This document shows, piece by piece, positions 1 through 6,461 of a stretch of DNA of 16,593 nt. A model generated the notes under the pieces. That model was not told the origin of the DNA, made no database searches, and was given only the letters and a program-made list of their open reading frames with translations. Position 1 is the first letter of the stretch. Every line of letters starts with the position of its first letter. The position numbers and the translations under genes are program-made. The stretch is from assembly GCA_027003085.1 (NCBI GenBank), contig JALWYR010000163.1, positions 1 to 16,593 on the forward strand. The letters run 5' to 3'. The DNA is from Flavobacteriales bacterium. Lineage in GTDB: Bacteria > Bacteroidota > Bacteroidia > Flavobacteriales > Flavobacteriaceae.

Positions 1-526
1 CGGAGGGCCTATTACCTTGGCGCCCGGCCAAACCGACAGTTCGACCTTTACGGCTACTTACGAAATTACGGCTCAGGACATCGATGCCGGTCAGGTAGTG
101 AACCAAGCCGTAGCCGAAGGCGAATACACCGACGTTACAGGTCAAACCCAAACCGTGGATGACCAATCCGACGATCCGGACAATCCTGCCGATGTTGATG
201 CTAACGGTGACGGAGAACCCGATGATCCTACGATAGTTAAAACCATAGGTGTTATTATTAATCAAGTATTTACACCGAATGGAGATGGAAATAATGATGT
301 TTGGATCATTCAAGGCATTACTCATTTACCCAACCATATCGAACTCTACAACCGCTGGGGTAATCTGGTGTATAAGGTAACGAACTATCAAAACGATTGG
401 GACGGCAAATCGAATGTGGCGTTGGTTGTTAAGAACAATGAGACATTGCCTGCCGGCACCTACTATTACATTATCGATTTGGGTAAATACGGCAAGAAAG
501 CCGGATACATTTACATCAACCGATAA
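1..526 (+). CDS. Large T9SS-exported surface protein, C-terminal part (DUF7507-like repeat plus type B/CHU_C sorting domain), 5' truncated
   Basis: Only the end of this gene is in the window. The frame is open from base 2, and the first possible start, a TTG at 17, is merely an internal Leu codon. Bases up to about 157 encode the end of a repeat of the DUF7507/DUF11 type (TATYEITAQDIDAGQVVNQA). This beta-sandwich module is usually found in tandem in long bacterial surface proteins. A very acidic Asp/Pro/Gly linker follows (about 161-226). The last 85 or so residues (263-523) carry the type B sorting signature: VFTPNGDGNNDVW, then ELYNRWGNLVY, DWDGKSN, PAGTYYYIIDL and a short basic end. In the family this domain directs export through the type IX system to the cell surface or medium. 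PorP/SprF and OmpA genes follow 29 bp downstream, as in sprB-sprF type loci. Full length and ligand are unknown; adhesin or matrix protein is inference. Confidence 0.9.
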   Translation, partial: GGPITLAPGQTDSSTFTATYEITAQDIDAGQVVNQAVAEGEYTDVTGQTQTVDDQSDDPDNPADVDANGDGEPDDPTIVKTIGVIINQVFTPNGDGNNDVWIIQGITHLPNHIELYNRWGNLVYKVTNYQNDWDGKSNVALVVKNNETLPAGTYYYIIDLGKYGKKAGYIYINR

Positions 527-555
527 GTCGAACTAAACGAGAAAATAAAGTATTT

Positions 556-1500
556 ATGAAAACAATAAAACGACACATCAGTGCAAAAACGTTGGTTTCG
601 GTACTAACGATACTGGTTTCGCTGTTGGGCATGCGCGTGCATGCCCAGCAGGATCCGATGTACACGCAATATATGTTCAACACATTGAGCGTAAATCCCG
701 GATATGCGGGCAGTTATGACGCCATCAGCGTTTTGGGTTTGTACCGTACGCAATGGGTAGGTTTGCCCGGCGCGCCGGTTACTCAAACCTTTACAATTCA
801 TTCACCGGTTCCGAACAAGAACATGGGTTGGGGATTATCCTTGGTGAATGATGCGGTAGGTCCGGTTCATCAAACGCAATTTTTTGTAGACTATTCCTAT
901 GGTTTACAAATAACTCCGCTTTCCAAATTGCGTTTGGGAATTAAAGCCGGTTTCGGGGTTTATCAAGGAAATTTGGAAGATTTGAGACGTGATGTGGTAG
1001 CCGACCCCTATGTGTTCGATTTTAAAGGAAAAATGCTGCCGAATATAGGTGTCGGTTTATACTACTATGGCGAACGTGGCTATTTGGGCCTTGCGGTTCC
1101 GAAACTTATTACCACAGCCTTAAAGGTAAATAATATTGAATTGGGCCAAGCCAAGCGGCACTGGTTTTTTATCGGAGGTTACCTGTTCGATGTTAGCAAT
1201 AATGTGATGTTCAAGCCCTCGTTTTTGGTCAAAGCTGTGGAGGGAGCTCCGCTGTCGATAGATTTGACCGGTATGGTTTATTTATACCAAAAGCTGGGCT
1301 TAGGCGTGGCTTACCGGCACGGAGCAATGTTTAGCGGTTTGATAAACTACTACATCACACCGGCTTTCCGGGTAGGATATGCATATGATTACACCACTAC
1401 GCCTTTGCGTAATTATTCGAACGGCACACATGAGTTTATGCTGGGCTATGATTTTTATTTCAAGGATCGCAATAAAATTCATTCACCGCGTTTCTTTTAA
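556..1500 (+). CDS. PorP/SprF family type IX secretion system outer-membrane protein
   Basis: A 314-residue protein whose basic N-terminus and hydrophobic stretch end in a signal-peptidase-I-like site (VHA before QQ, about residue 30). Next comes the family's opening motif QQDPMYTQYMFNTLSVNPGY, with AGSYD just after it. The rest alternates aromatic and polar residues in short glycine-rich strands, as in a small outer-membrane beta-barrel, and ends in a strand with terminal Phe (GYDFYFKD...RFF). Family members include PorP, part of the P. gingivalis T9SS, and SprF, which Flavobacterium needs to deliver the adhesin SprB to the surface. Sitting 29 bp after a type B sorting-domain gene and 23 bp before an OmpA-family gene, this copy is more likely a dedicated partner of that upstream protein than the core PorP; that role is inferred from context. 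The ATG at 556 is chosen because it gives a full signal peptide. No strong Shine-Dalgarno is seen, as is common in this phylum. Confidence 0.93.
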   Translation: MKTIKRHISAKTLVSVLTILVSLLGMRVHAQQDPMYTQYMFNTLSVNPGYAGSYDAISVLGLYRTQWVGLPGAPVTQTFTIHSPVPNKNMGWGLSLVNDAVGPVHQTQFFVDYSYGLQITPLSKLRLGIKAGFGVYQGNLEDLRRDVVADPYVFDFKGKMLPNIGVGLYYYGERGYLGLAVPKLITTALKVNNIELGQAKRHWFFIGGYLFDVSNNVMFKPSFLVKAVEGAPLSIDLTGMVYLYQKLGLGVAYRHGAMFSGLINYYITPAFRVGYAYDYTTTPLRNYSNGTHEFMLGYDFYFKDRNKIHSPRFF

Positions 1501-1523
1501 TCCAAAAGAAAAAATTAATCCAT

Positions 1524-3488
1524 ATGAAACACATACAGAAAAAAACGGCCATGCATAGCATAACCGGTCTGTTAACCACAATGATACTACTGCTGAGTAT
1601 GACCACGGGAATTCAGGCCCAGCAATGGCGCTTGAAGAAGGCCGACGATTATTTCAACCGGTTTGACTACGAAAAGGCCATTGCAAGCTATGAAATGCTT
1701 AGCGATAAGGATAAAGATGCGCACGTGTATCGCAATTTGGCCAAGGCCTATTACGTAATGGGCGATGTAGCCAAAGCCACGACGGCTTATGAAAAACTGA
1801 TCGAAACCGGTCAATACGATGCCAACGATGTATATCAATACGCATACTTATTGCGTCGTAATGGAGATTATGAACAAGCCAACCGTTGGATGGAAAAATT
1901 TGCCAAGCAAAAACCCGGCGATAGCCGTGCGGCACGTTTTATGGCCAATCCGGACTATTACAAGGATTTGCAAGGCATGAACGAAAATGTTAAGTTGATC
2001 AATGTTTCGGTTAATGGTAAATACGAGGATTTCGGCCCCGCTTTTTATAAAGATAGCAGTGTGGTATTTGCCAGCGCCCGCGGTTTCGGCCGTATTTGGG
2101 GCGGGAACAACCAACGCTATTTGAACCTTTTCGAGGCACGCATGACCGATGATATGGACTTGCAAAACATGACACCCTTTGCAAGTGATTTGAATAAACG
2201 CTATCATGATGGCCCGGCCACATTTAACAAAGCGGGCGATTTGATGATTGTAACACGCAATATCTACGGCGAAAAGACGCAGGATAACAAATTGTGGCTC
2301 TATGAATCACATTTGGAAAACGGCGTATGGAGCGAGGCTCAACCGTTGCCTTTCAATAGCAAGGATTATTCTTGCGGGCACGGTGCCCTAAGTGCCGACG
2401 GCAACACCTTGTATTTTGTATCGGACATGCCCGGCGGAAAGGGCCAAACGGATCTTTACAAAGTAACCCGAAATGGCGATGGCAGTTGGGGAACACCCAT
2501 GCGCTTGGGAGACGCGATAAACACCGAGGGCAAAGAAATGTTTCCGGCGTTGAGCGACGACGGTAAGTATTTGTTCTTTGCTTCGGACGGTTTACCCGGT
2601 TTGGGCGGCTTGGATGTTTTTGCCGTCAAGCTGAACGGGCAAGGCGAGCCGGAAGGCAACTCGGTAAATTTGGGTGCCCAAATTAATGGCCCTGCCGATG
2701 ATTTTGCATTGATATACCATACGACCAAGGAAAACGGATATTTTTCATCGAACCGCGAAGGCGGCAAAGGTGATGATGATATTTACGGCTTTACGGGCTT
2801 GAAGGACTTCAAGCAGGCCTTGGCTGAATACTTATTGGCTGGCAAGGTTTACGACACGCACACCAATGAGCCCTTGGTGGCCACGGTAACGGTTTTGCAA
2901 GACGGCAAGCCGTATAAGCGTGTGGAAGCGGGCCCTGACGGACGTTATCAGGTAAAGATAAAACCGGGCCATGAATACACTTTGCAGGTGAATAAGGATG
3001 GCTACGATGCTTACGAAACGACGGTATCGACCGAGGGAATAAAAAACGACATTACCAAGGATATTCCGTTGAGTCGCGAGAAGAAGCAAATGGAGGATAT
3101 TTGTTCCTACAAGATACAACCCTTGTACTATGATTTGGACAAATACTTCATTCGCGAAAGCGATAAACCGAAGTTGGAGGAAGTGATTGCCTTGATGAAT
3201 AAGTATCCGCAGATCAAGGTAGAGGTAGGCAGTCATACGGACAGTCGTGCAAGCAAAGCGTATAACATACGTTTGTCGCGCAAACGTACAATGTCGGCGA
3301 TCAAATACTTGACGCGTCATGGTATTTCGCGCGACCGTTTGATTGCAAAATGGTATGGCGAAAGCCAACCGGTTAACGGATGTGTTGACGGGGTAAAATG
3401 TACCGAAGAACAACATCAATTGAACCGCCGTACGGAATTCAAGATTATCAACTGCGAAGCAGCCAAAGCCGCGCAGGACAAGGAGTAA
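1524..3488 (+). CDS. OmpA-family protein with TPR, PD40 beta-propeller, carboxypeptidase-regulatory-like domain (PorE-like architecture)
   Basis: A 654-residue exported protein. Residues 1-32 form a signal peptide (cleavage near IQA/QQW). TPR-like helices occupy about 36-130 (FDYEKAIASYEML, GDVAKATTAYEKL, GDYEQANRWMEKF). Residues about 160-425 hold PD40-type beta-propeller blades, with repeats such as LSADGNTLYFVSD, LSDDGKYLFFASD and GYFSSNREGGKG. Residues about 437-515 are a carboxypeptidase-regulatory-like fold (LAGKVYDTHTNEPL, GPDGRYQVKIKPG). The end (about 530-645) is an OmpA_C peptidoglycan-binding domain: GSHTDSRASKAYNIRLSRKR aligns Asp573 and Arg588 with the OmpA residues that bind diaminopimelate. 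Cys620 and Cys626, in a CVDGVKC motif before NRRTEF, are common in Bacteroidota members and may form a disulfide. The domain order equals that of PorE, a lipoprotein linking the T9SS to peptidoglycan, but no lipobox Cys is visible here. It is the last gene of the operon, followed by a terminator. An in-frame ATG at 1551 is an alternative start. Confidence 0.92.
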   Translation: MKHIQKKTAMHSITGLLTTMILLLSMTTGIQAQQWRLKKADDYFNRFDYEKAIASYEMLSDKDKDAHVYRNLAKAYYVMGDVAKATTAYEKLIETGQYDANDVYQYAYLLRRNGDYEQANRWMEKFAKQKPGDSRAARFMANPDYYKDLQGMNENVKLINVSVNGKYEDFGPAFYKDSSVVFASARGFGRIWGGNNQRYLNLFEARMTDDMDLQNMTPFASDLNKRYHDGPATFNKAGDLMIVTRNIYGEKTQDNKLWLYESHLENGVWSEAQPLPFNSKDYSCGHGALSADGNTLYFVSDMPGGKGQTDLYKVTRNGDGSWGTPMRLGDAINTEGKEMFPALSDDGKYLFFASDGLPGLGGLDVFAVKLNGQGEPEGNSVNLGAQINGPADDFALIYHTTKENGYFSSNREGGKGDDDIYGFTGLKDFKQALAEYLLAGKVYDTHTNEPLVATVTVLQDGKPYKRVEAGPDGRYQVKIKPGHEYTLQVNKDGYDAYETTVSTEGIKNDITKDIPLSREKKQMEDICSYKIQPLYYDLDKYFIRESDKPKLEEVIALMNKYPQIKVEVGSHTDSRASKAYNIRLSRKRTMSAIKYLTRHGISRDRLIAKWYGESQPVNGCVDGVKCTEEQHQLNRRTEFKIINCEAAKAAQDKE

Positions 3489-3512
3489 TACCAATGGGGT
3501 AATTTGCCCTTA

Positions 3513-3550
3513 AAAAAACCCGCTTCCGGATGGAGGCGGGTTTGTTTGTA
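3513..3550 (+). terminator. Rho-independent terminator of the PorP/OmpA operon
   Basis: An inverted repeat pairs AAACCCGCTTCC (3517-3528) with GGAGGCGGGTTT (3533-3544), including one T-G wobble, around a GGAT loop. A T-rich tail follows, and an A-run (3513-3519) precedes it. It lies about 25 bp after the stop of the OmpA-family gene. The A/T symmetry means it could also stop transcription arriving from the - strand genes. Confidence 0.9.
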
Positions 3551-3926
3551 ATACGGCAATATCTCTATAACATCTATAAAATAGTATTTCAACAACTTCC
3601 GAACAGCAATTTTTTATGGGATATTCTTTTATTTTGTGTTTGGGCTTCCAAAAAAAAATGATAAATCCCCCACCCCACCCCTTTACCGAGATCGCCTTTT
3701 TCATTTGAACGTGATAATCGAAATATTAGTTTTTGTTTTACAAGCCTAAATACAAATATCTAACATCACTTTTCACCTTATTTATTTGAGGTTTTTTAAA
3801 AGAAGACAAAGAATACATACCCACATTACCGGCCGTGTTAAGTGGAAAAAAGGGAAAAATCATTATTGATATCGGATTCGGATGTTAGCAACCTCCGGGG
3901 AAATAGTTCATTAATTTAATTCCTTT
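3551..3926. other. AT-rich intergenic region without a convincing gene
   Basis: About 375 bp between the operon terminator and the end of the - strand gene at 3927. I see no ORF with protein-like composition, no tRNA and no clear promoter pair. TTTATTTG at 3781-3788 is one base off the TAnnTTTG element but lacks an upstream TTTG at the usual distance. There is a C-rich run at 3666-3681 and an imperfect inverted repeat, CCAC (3821-3824) with GTGG (3842-3845), around a CGGCCG core. No good terminator is seen for the - strand gene that ends here, only a U-rich stretch on that strand (complement of about 3846-3859). Confidence 0.5.
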
Positions 3927-4562
3927 TCAACAGGTAGGGAAATATTCAATGAGCAGCCGGTTGCCCTTGCGCCAACGAATCCATCCCGATTTGATTTGCT
4001 TGGAAGTTTCATCGCAAATACCGGATGTGGCGATTTCCAACCAATCACCACGAACCGACTTGACAACAAAACAATCCTGGCCCTGATATTCGATAACGGG
4101 AGCGTGGTCGTCCGGCTTGGATCTGATTTTTTGGGGGAATTGTGGGAGACGGGCAACGGAAACCATTCCTTTCAGATAGGATTCCCAAGATTGAAATTCC
4201 GTTTTGTTGGTCCGTTTTATCCAATAGCTCCGGCCGTTTTCGTTATTCACTATTACCTTAAACCAACGGCCTGTTTGAGAAACAAGCCGGAAAACCATAA
4301 AATGGTAATCCAACCAAAGTGCTTCCGGTTTTAGCCAATGGAGTTGGAGGTCCAAATTTTGTATGTTCGTAGCATCGATGTTGGGGTCGTAATAAAATTG
4401 TAGCGTTTTGACAGGTTCGACGTTCATCGTATCGGAATAAAAGTTCAATTTCAAATGCTCATCAAAACGGATGCGGACAAGTCCGATGCCTAATGGTGTT
4501 TGTGCCAGAACCTTACTCGTAATTAATATCAAAACAACAACAAATAAACTTGTTTTAACCAT
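3927..4562 (-). CDS. Secreted protein of unknown function with SH3-like motifs
   Basis: A 211-residue protein not recognised by name. Residues 1-20 form a signal peptide (MVKTSLFVVVLILITSKVLA, then QT), so it should be exported to the periplasm or beyond. The mature part is rich in Trp and Tyr. Two stretches look like bacterial SH3 modules, a Trp-Val/Ile strand followed by a Gly-Trp strand: residues about 99-116 (RWFKVIVNNENGRSYWIKR) and about 158-205 (DCFVVKSVRGDWLEIA, then SGWIRWRKG). Cys164, Cys183 and Cys211 could pair, leaving one free. Such folds often bind cell-wall peptides, but nothing here proves a ligand. It lies 40 bp downstream of the membrane-protein gene on the same strand with no clear promoter between them, so the two are probably co-transcribed. 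The ATG at 4562 is the only start giving a full signal peptide. Expression and function are unverified. Confidence 0.72.
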   Translation of the reverse strand: MVKTSLFVVVLILITSKVLAQTPLGIGLVRIRFDEHLKLNFYSDTMNVEPVKTLQFYYDPNIDATNIQNLDLQLHWLKPEALWLDYHFMVFRLVSQTGRWFKVIVNNENGRSYWIKRTNKTEFQSWESYLKGMVSVARLPQFPQKIRSKPDDHAPVIEYQGQDCFVVKSVRGDWLEIATSGICDETSKQIKSGWIRWRKGNRLLIEYFPTC

Positions 4563-4602
4563 AGCGATTACCTTTTATCAAATAACTTTTCGAAAACGCA
4601 TC

Positions 4603-5391
4603 TTAATACCACAAATGCGGTTCATCCGGAACTAAAATATTACCTTCACCATAAGCTACATAAGGTTTGTTCCAAAGTAAACGTATGTGGCTTTTAAAAA
4701 CATATTTTTTCCCTGTATCGGTATTATTAAAAGAAATGATTTTAGCAGAAACGATTTTTCCAAAAGTGGTACATACACGTATTTTCATTTCAGGACAATA
4801 ATAATTACCCCAATATTTATCCTTAATTCCATTGGCTTCAATTTCTTTTCTAAAATTTTCGTCTTTTAGTTGTAAGCTTAAATAATTTTTAGGTGTCATA
4901 ACAATTTCAATCATATACGATGCTTGATTGTTACTCGGAAAAAGAATACAATTTCTTTCCAGCGTAAACGATTTACATCCATAGGAACCGATGCCCAATA
5001 CCAATGCAATCATTATCAGCAATTTTTTTTGGATAATAACATTTGTGTTTGGAAAAATTTTATCAACACCTAAAAGAACACCCATAGCTATCAAAAAAGG
5101 AATATAACCTAAGGCCATTCTCCCGAGATTGAATTTTTCAAAAAAGATAAAATAACCGATTGTTTCCGCACTAAAAGCCATCCATAGAAAGGCCATAACA
5201 ACAAAAATTTCGTTGGAATACTTTACCTTAGAAAGGCCTGCTGTAATAGCAAGTAGCGTAATAAACAATAGATAGGGAAAATGCGGGTCTTCTCCCCATA
5301 CGAGACTTAAAAAAATAACAATTTCCCACAAAAGTAATAAAATCGAAAACAAATATTTGAGCAAGAATCTGTATTTATTAAATTCATTCAT
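4603..5391 (-). CDS. Membrane protein of unknown function, five predicted transmembrane helices plus soluble C-terminal domain
   Basis: A 262-residue protein I cannot assign to a family. Hydrophobic segments lie at about residues 12-32, 38-54, 62-82, 91-109 and 121-139. Lys-rich turns (KVKYSN, QKK) separate some of them. Residues 140-262 are polar and would form a soluble domain with four Cys (139, 148, 199, 207) and a Trp/Tyr-rich end. With five helices and a cytoplasmic N-terminus the soluble domain would face the periplasm, where the co-transcribed secreted protein would also be; this topology is inferred. The gene is much AT-richer than its right-hand neighbours: bases 4801-4860 hold 15 G/C of 60, against 44 of 60 at 6001-6060. 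That suggests acquisition from elsewhere or relaxed selection. The start ATG at 5391 lies about 25 bp downstream of a perfect TAnnTTTG promoter element. Confidence 0.75.
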   Translation of the reverse strand: MNEFNKYRFLLKYLFSILLLLWEIVIFLSLVWGEDPHFPYLLFITLLAITAGLSKVKYSNEIFVVMAFLWMAFSAETIGYFIFFEKFNLGRMALGYIPFLIAMGVLLGVDKIFPNTNVIIQKKLLIMIALVLGIGSYGCKSFTLERNCILFPSNNQASYMIEIVMTPKNYLSLQLKDENFRKEIEANGIKDKYWGNYYCPEMKIRVCTTFGKIVSAKIISFNNTDTGKKYVFKSHIRLLWNKPYVAYGEGNILVPDEPHLWY

Positions 5392-5416
5392 AAATCATAC
5401 CGATAGTGTAGTCTTT

Positions 5417-5424
5417 CAAAGTTA
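5417..5424 (-). promoter_or_regulatory. Bacteroidota-type -7 promoter element for the membrane-protein gene
   Basis: On the - strand this reads TAACTTTG, a full match to TAnnTTTG, ending 25 bp before the ATG at 5391. No clear TTTG -33 element is present 19-21 bp upstream, so strength is uncertain. It lies about 30 bp from the mltD-like promoter and points the other way, giving a compact divergent promoter region. Confidence 0.5.
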
Positions 5425-5455
5425 ATCATTTTCACAATATCCTTATCTATTTGCT

Positions 5456-5487
5456 TTTGACAATCCCGGCGGAATTCCGTATTTTTA
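5456..5487 (+). promoter_or_regulatory. Bacteroidota-type promoter of the lytic transglycosylase gene
   Basis: TTTG at 5456-5459 (-33), a 20-bp spacer, and TATTTTTA at 5480-5487, seven of eight bases of TAnnTTTG counting the two free positions. Transcription would start near 5492-5495, about 10 bases before the ATG at 5505. This decides against the upstream TTG at 5451 as the start codon, because that codon would lie within the promoter. Confidence 0.65.
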
Positions 5488-5504
5488 CCCAAACAATTCC
5501 GGCT

Positions 5505-6416
5505 ATGCGTAAGCGTATCGGCATTTTGGTATCGGGTATTTTTTTGGGTTTTGTGCTTAGTTTTTTTGTCCGCAGCACCCAAAACACCGTTACCGACAAA
5601 GCCGTAACCGACGATTTTAAGGAACATTACCGCATCTATGCCCTGCCGCTGCCCGACAGCTTGTATTTTGCCGGTGAACGCGTTCCGGTGGAAAAACCTT
5701 GGGTGCGCGAACGCCTCGACCGCGAACTGCTTGTCAATGTGTATTGGCAGTCGTATGCACTGCTCAAATTCAAGCGGGCGCGAAAATATTTTCCGCTTTT
5801 CGAACCCATTTTGCAACGCTACGGCATACCGGAGGATTTCAAATACCTGGCCGTGGCCGAAAGCAATTTGGAACCCGTGGTCAGTCCGGCCGGTGCCGCA
5901 GGCATTTGGCAACTGATGAAAGGCACGGCCCGCAAATACGGGCTTATTGTCGATAAGGAAATCGACCAACGCTACGACCCGTGGCTGGCCACCGAAGCCG
6001 CCTGCCGCTACCTGGCCGAGGCCCGGCAACAATTCGGTTCGTGGACCCTGGCCGCCGCCGCCTACAACAGGGGCCGGCAAGGCCTGCAAAAAGCCCTGGA
6101 CGACCAAGGGGCAACCGACTATTACGACCTTTACCTTAATCCCGAAACCGCCAAATACATCTATCGCATTGCCGCCATCAAGGAAATTATGGAACATCCG
6201 CAGGATTACGGCTTCCACTTCCGCGAAAAGGATTTGTATCACCTGCCGGAATTGCGCAAAGTGATAGTGGACACGGCCGTGAGCTCGTGGCCCGGATTTG
6301 CCCGGAAATTCGGCCTGACCTACGGTCAGCTTCGTTACTACAATCCTTTTATCCGTGATTACCAATGGGCCAACAAAAACGGCGATACCTTATACGTTTA
6401 CTTGCCCGCCCAATGA
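5505..6416 (+). CDS. MltD-like membrane-bound lytic transglycosylase (GH23 family)
   Basis: A 303-residue enzyme that should cleave the MurNAc-GlcNAc bond of peptidoglycan, leaving 1,6-anhydro ends. Residues 5-22 form an uncleaved anchor or signal (IGILVSGIFLGFVLSFFV) without a lipobox Cys. The catalytic SLT domain spans about 95-235. It has the motif AVAESNLEPVVSPAGAAGIW with Glu119 as catalytic acid, then QLMKGTARKYGL, a D-x-R-x-DPW motif (154-160), and AAAAYNRG (183-190). Residues about 255-301 (VDTAVSSWPGFARKFGLTYGQL...GDTLYVYLPAQ) resemble a single LysM-type peptidoglycan-binding module, shorter than the multiple LysM repeats of E. coli MltD. The ATG at 5505 is preferred over the TTG at 5451 because a promoter lies between them. 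tpiA starts 45 bp downstream on the same strand without a terminator. Neighbourhood does not indicate a special role; wall turnover is the default inference. Confidence 0.9.
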   Translation: MRKRIGILVSGIFLGFVLSFFVRSTQNTVTDKAVTDDFKEHYRIYALPLPDSLYFAGERVPVEKPWVRERLDRELLVNVYWQSYALLKFKRARKYFPLFEPILQRYGIPEDFKYLAVAESNLEPVVSPAGAAGIWQLMKGTARKYGLIVDKEIDQRYDPWLATEAACRYLAEARQQFGSWTLAAAAYNRGRQGLQKALDDQGATDYYDLYLNPETAKYIYRIAAIKEIMEHPQDYGFHFREKDLYHLPELRKVIVDTAVSSWPGFARKFGLTYGQLRYYNPFIRDYQWANKNGDTLYVYLPAQ

Positions 6417-6461
6417 GTGGTTCCGCTCAATCTTTGTAAATTGCCGCCAAAAGCCATCACG

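Noticed and set aside
158..226. The Asp-rich stretch as a calcium-binding thrombospondin type 3 repeat.
   Set aside because: It is short, Pro/Gly-rich and lacks a repeated DxDxDG spacing. It fits better as the acidic linker before the sorting domain.
3510..3704. A 64-codon - strand frame after the OmpA operon.
   Set aside because: It runs through the terminator hairpin. Its composition follows the C-rich and A-rich runs of the intergenic DNA, and no promoter is seen.
5388..6365. A 325-codon open frame on the - strand covering the whole lytic transglycosylase gene, with its stop overlapping the start of the membrane-protein gene.
   Set aside because: The + strand frame has clear GH23 catalytic motifs. 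The antisense translation has no recognisable family and the biased composition of a codon shadow.
6417..6461. A GTG start for tpiA, 15 codons upstream of the chosen ATG.
   Set aside because: The extra residues precede the family's N-terminus and contain the possible promoter element AATCTTTG. The ATG at 6462 fits the standard length.
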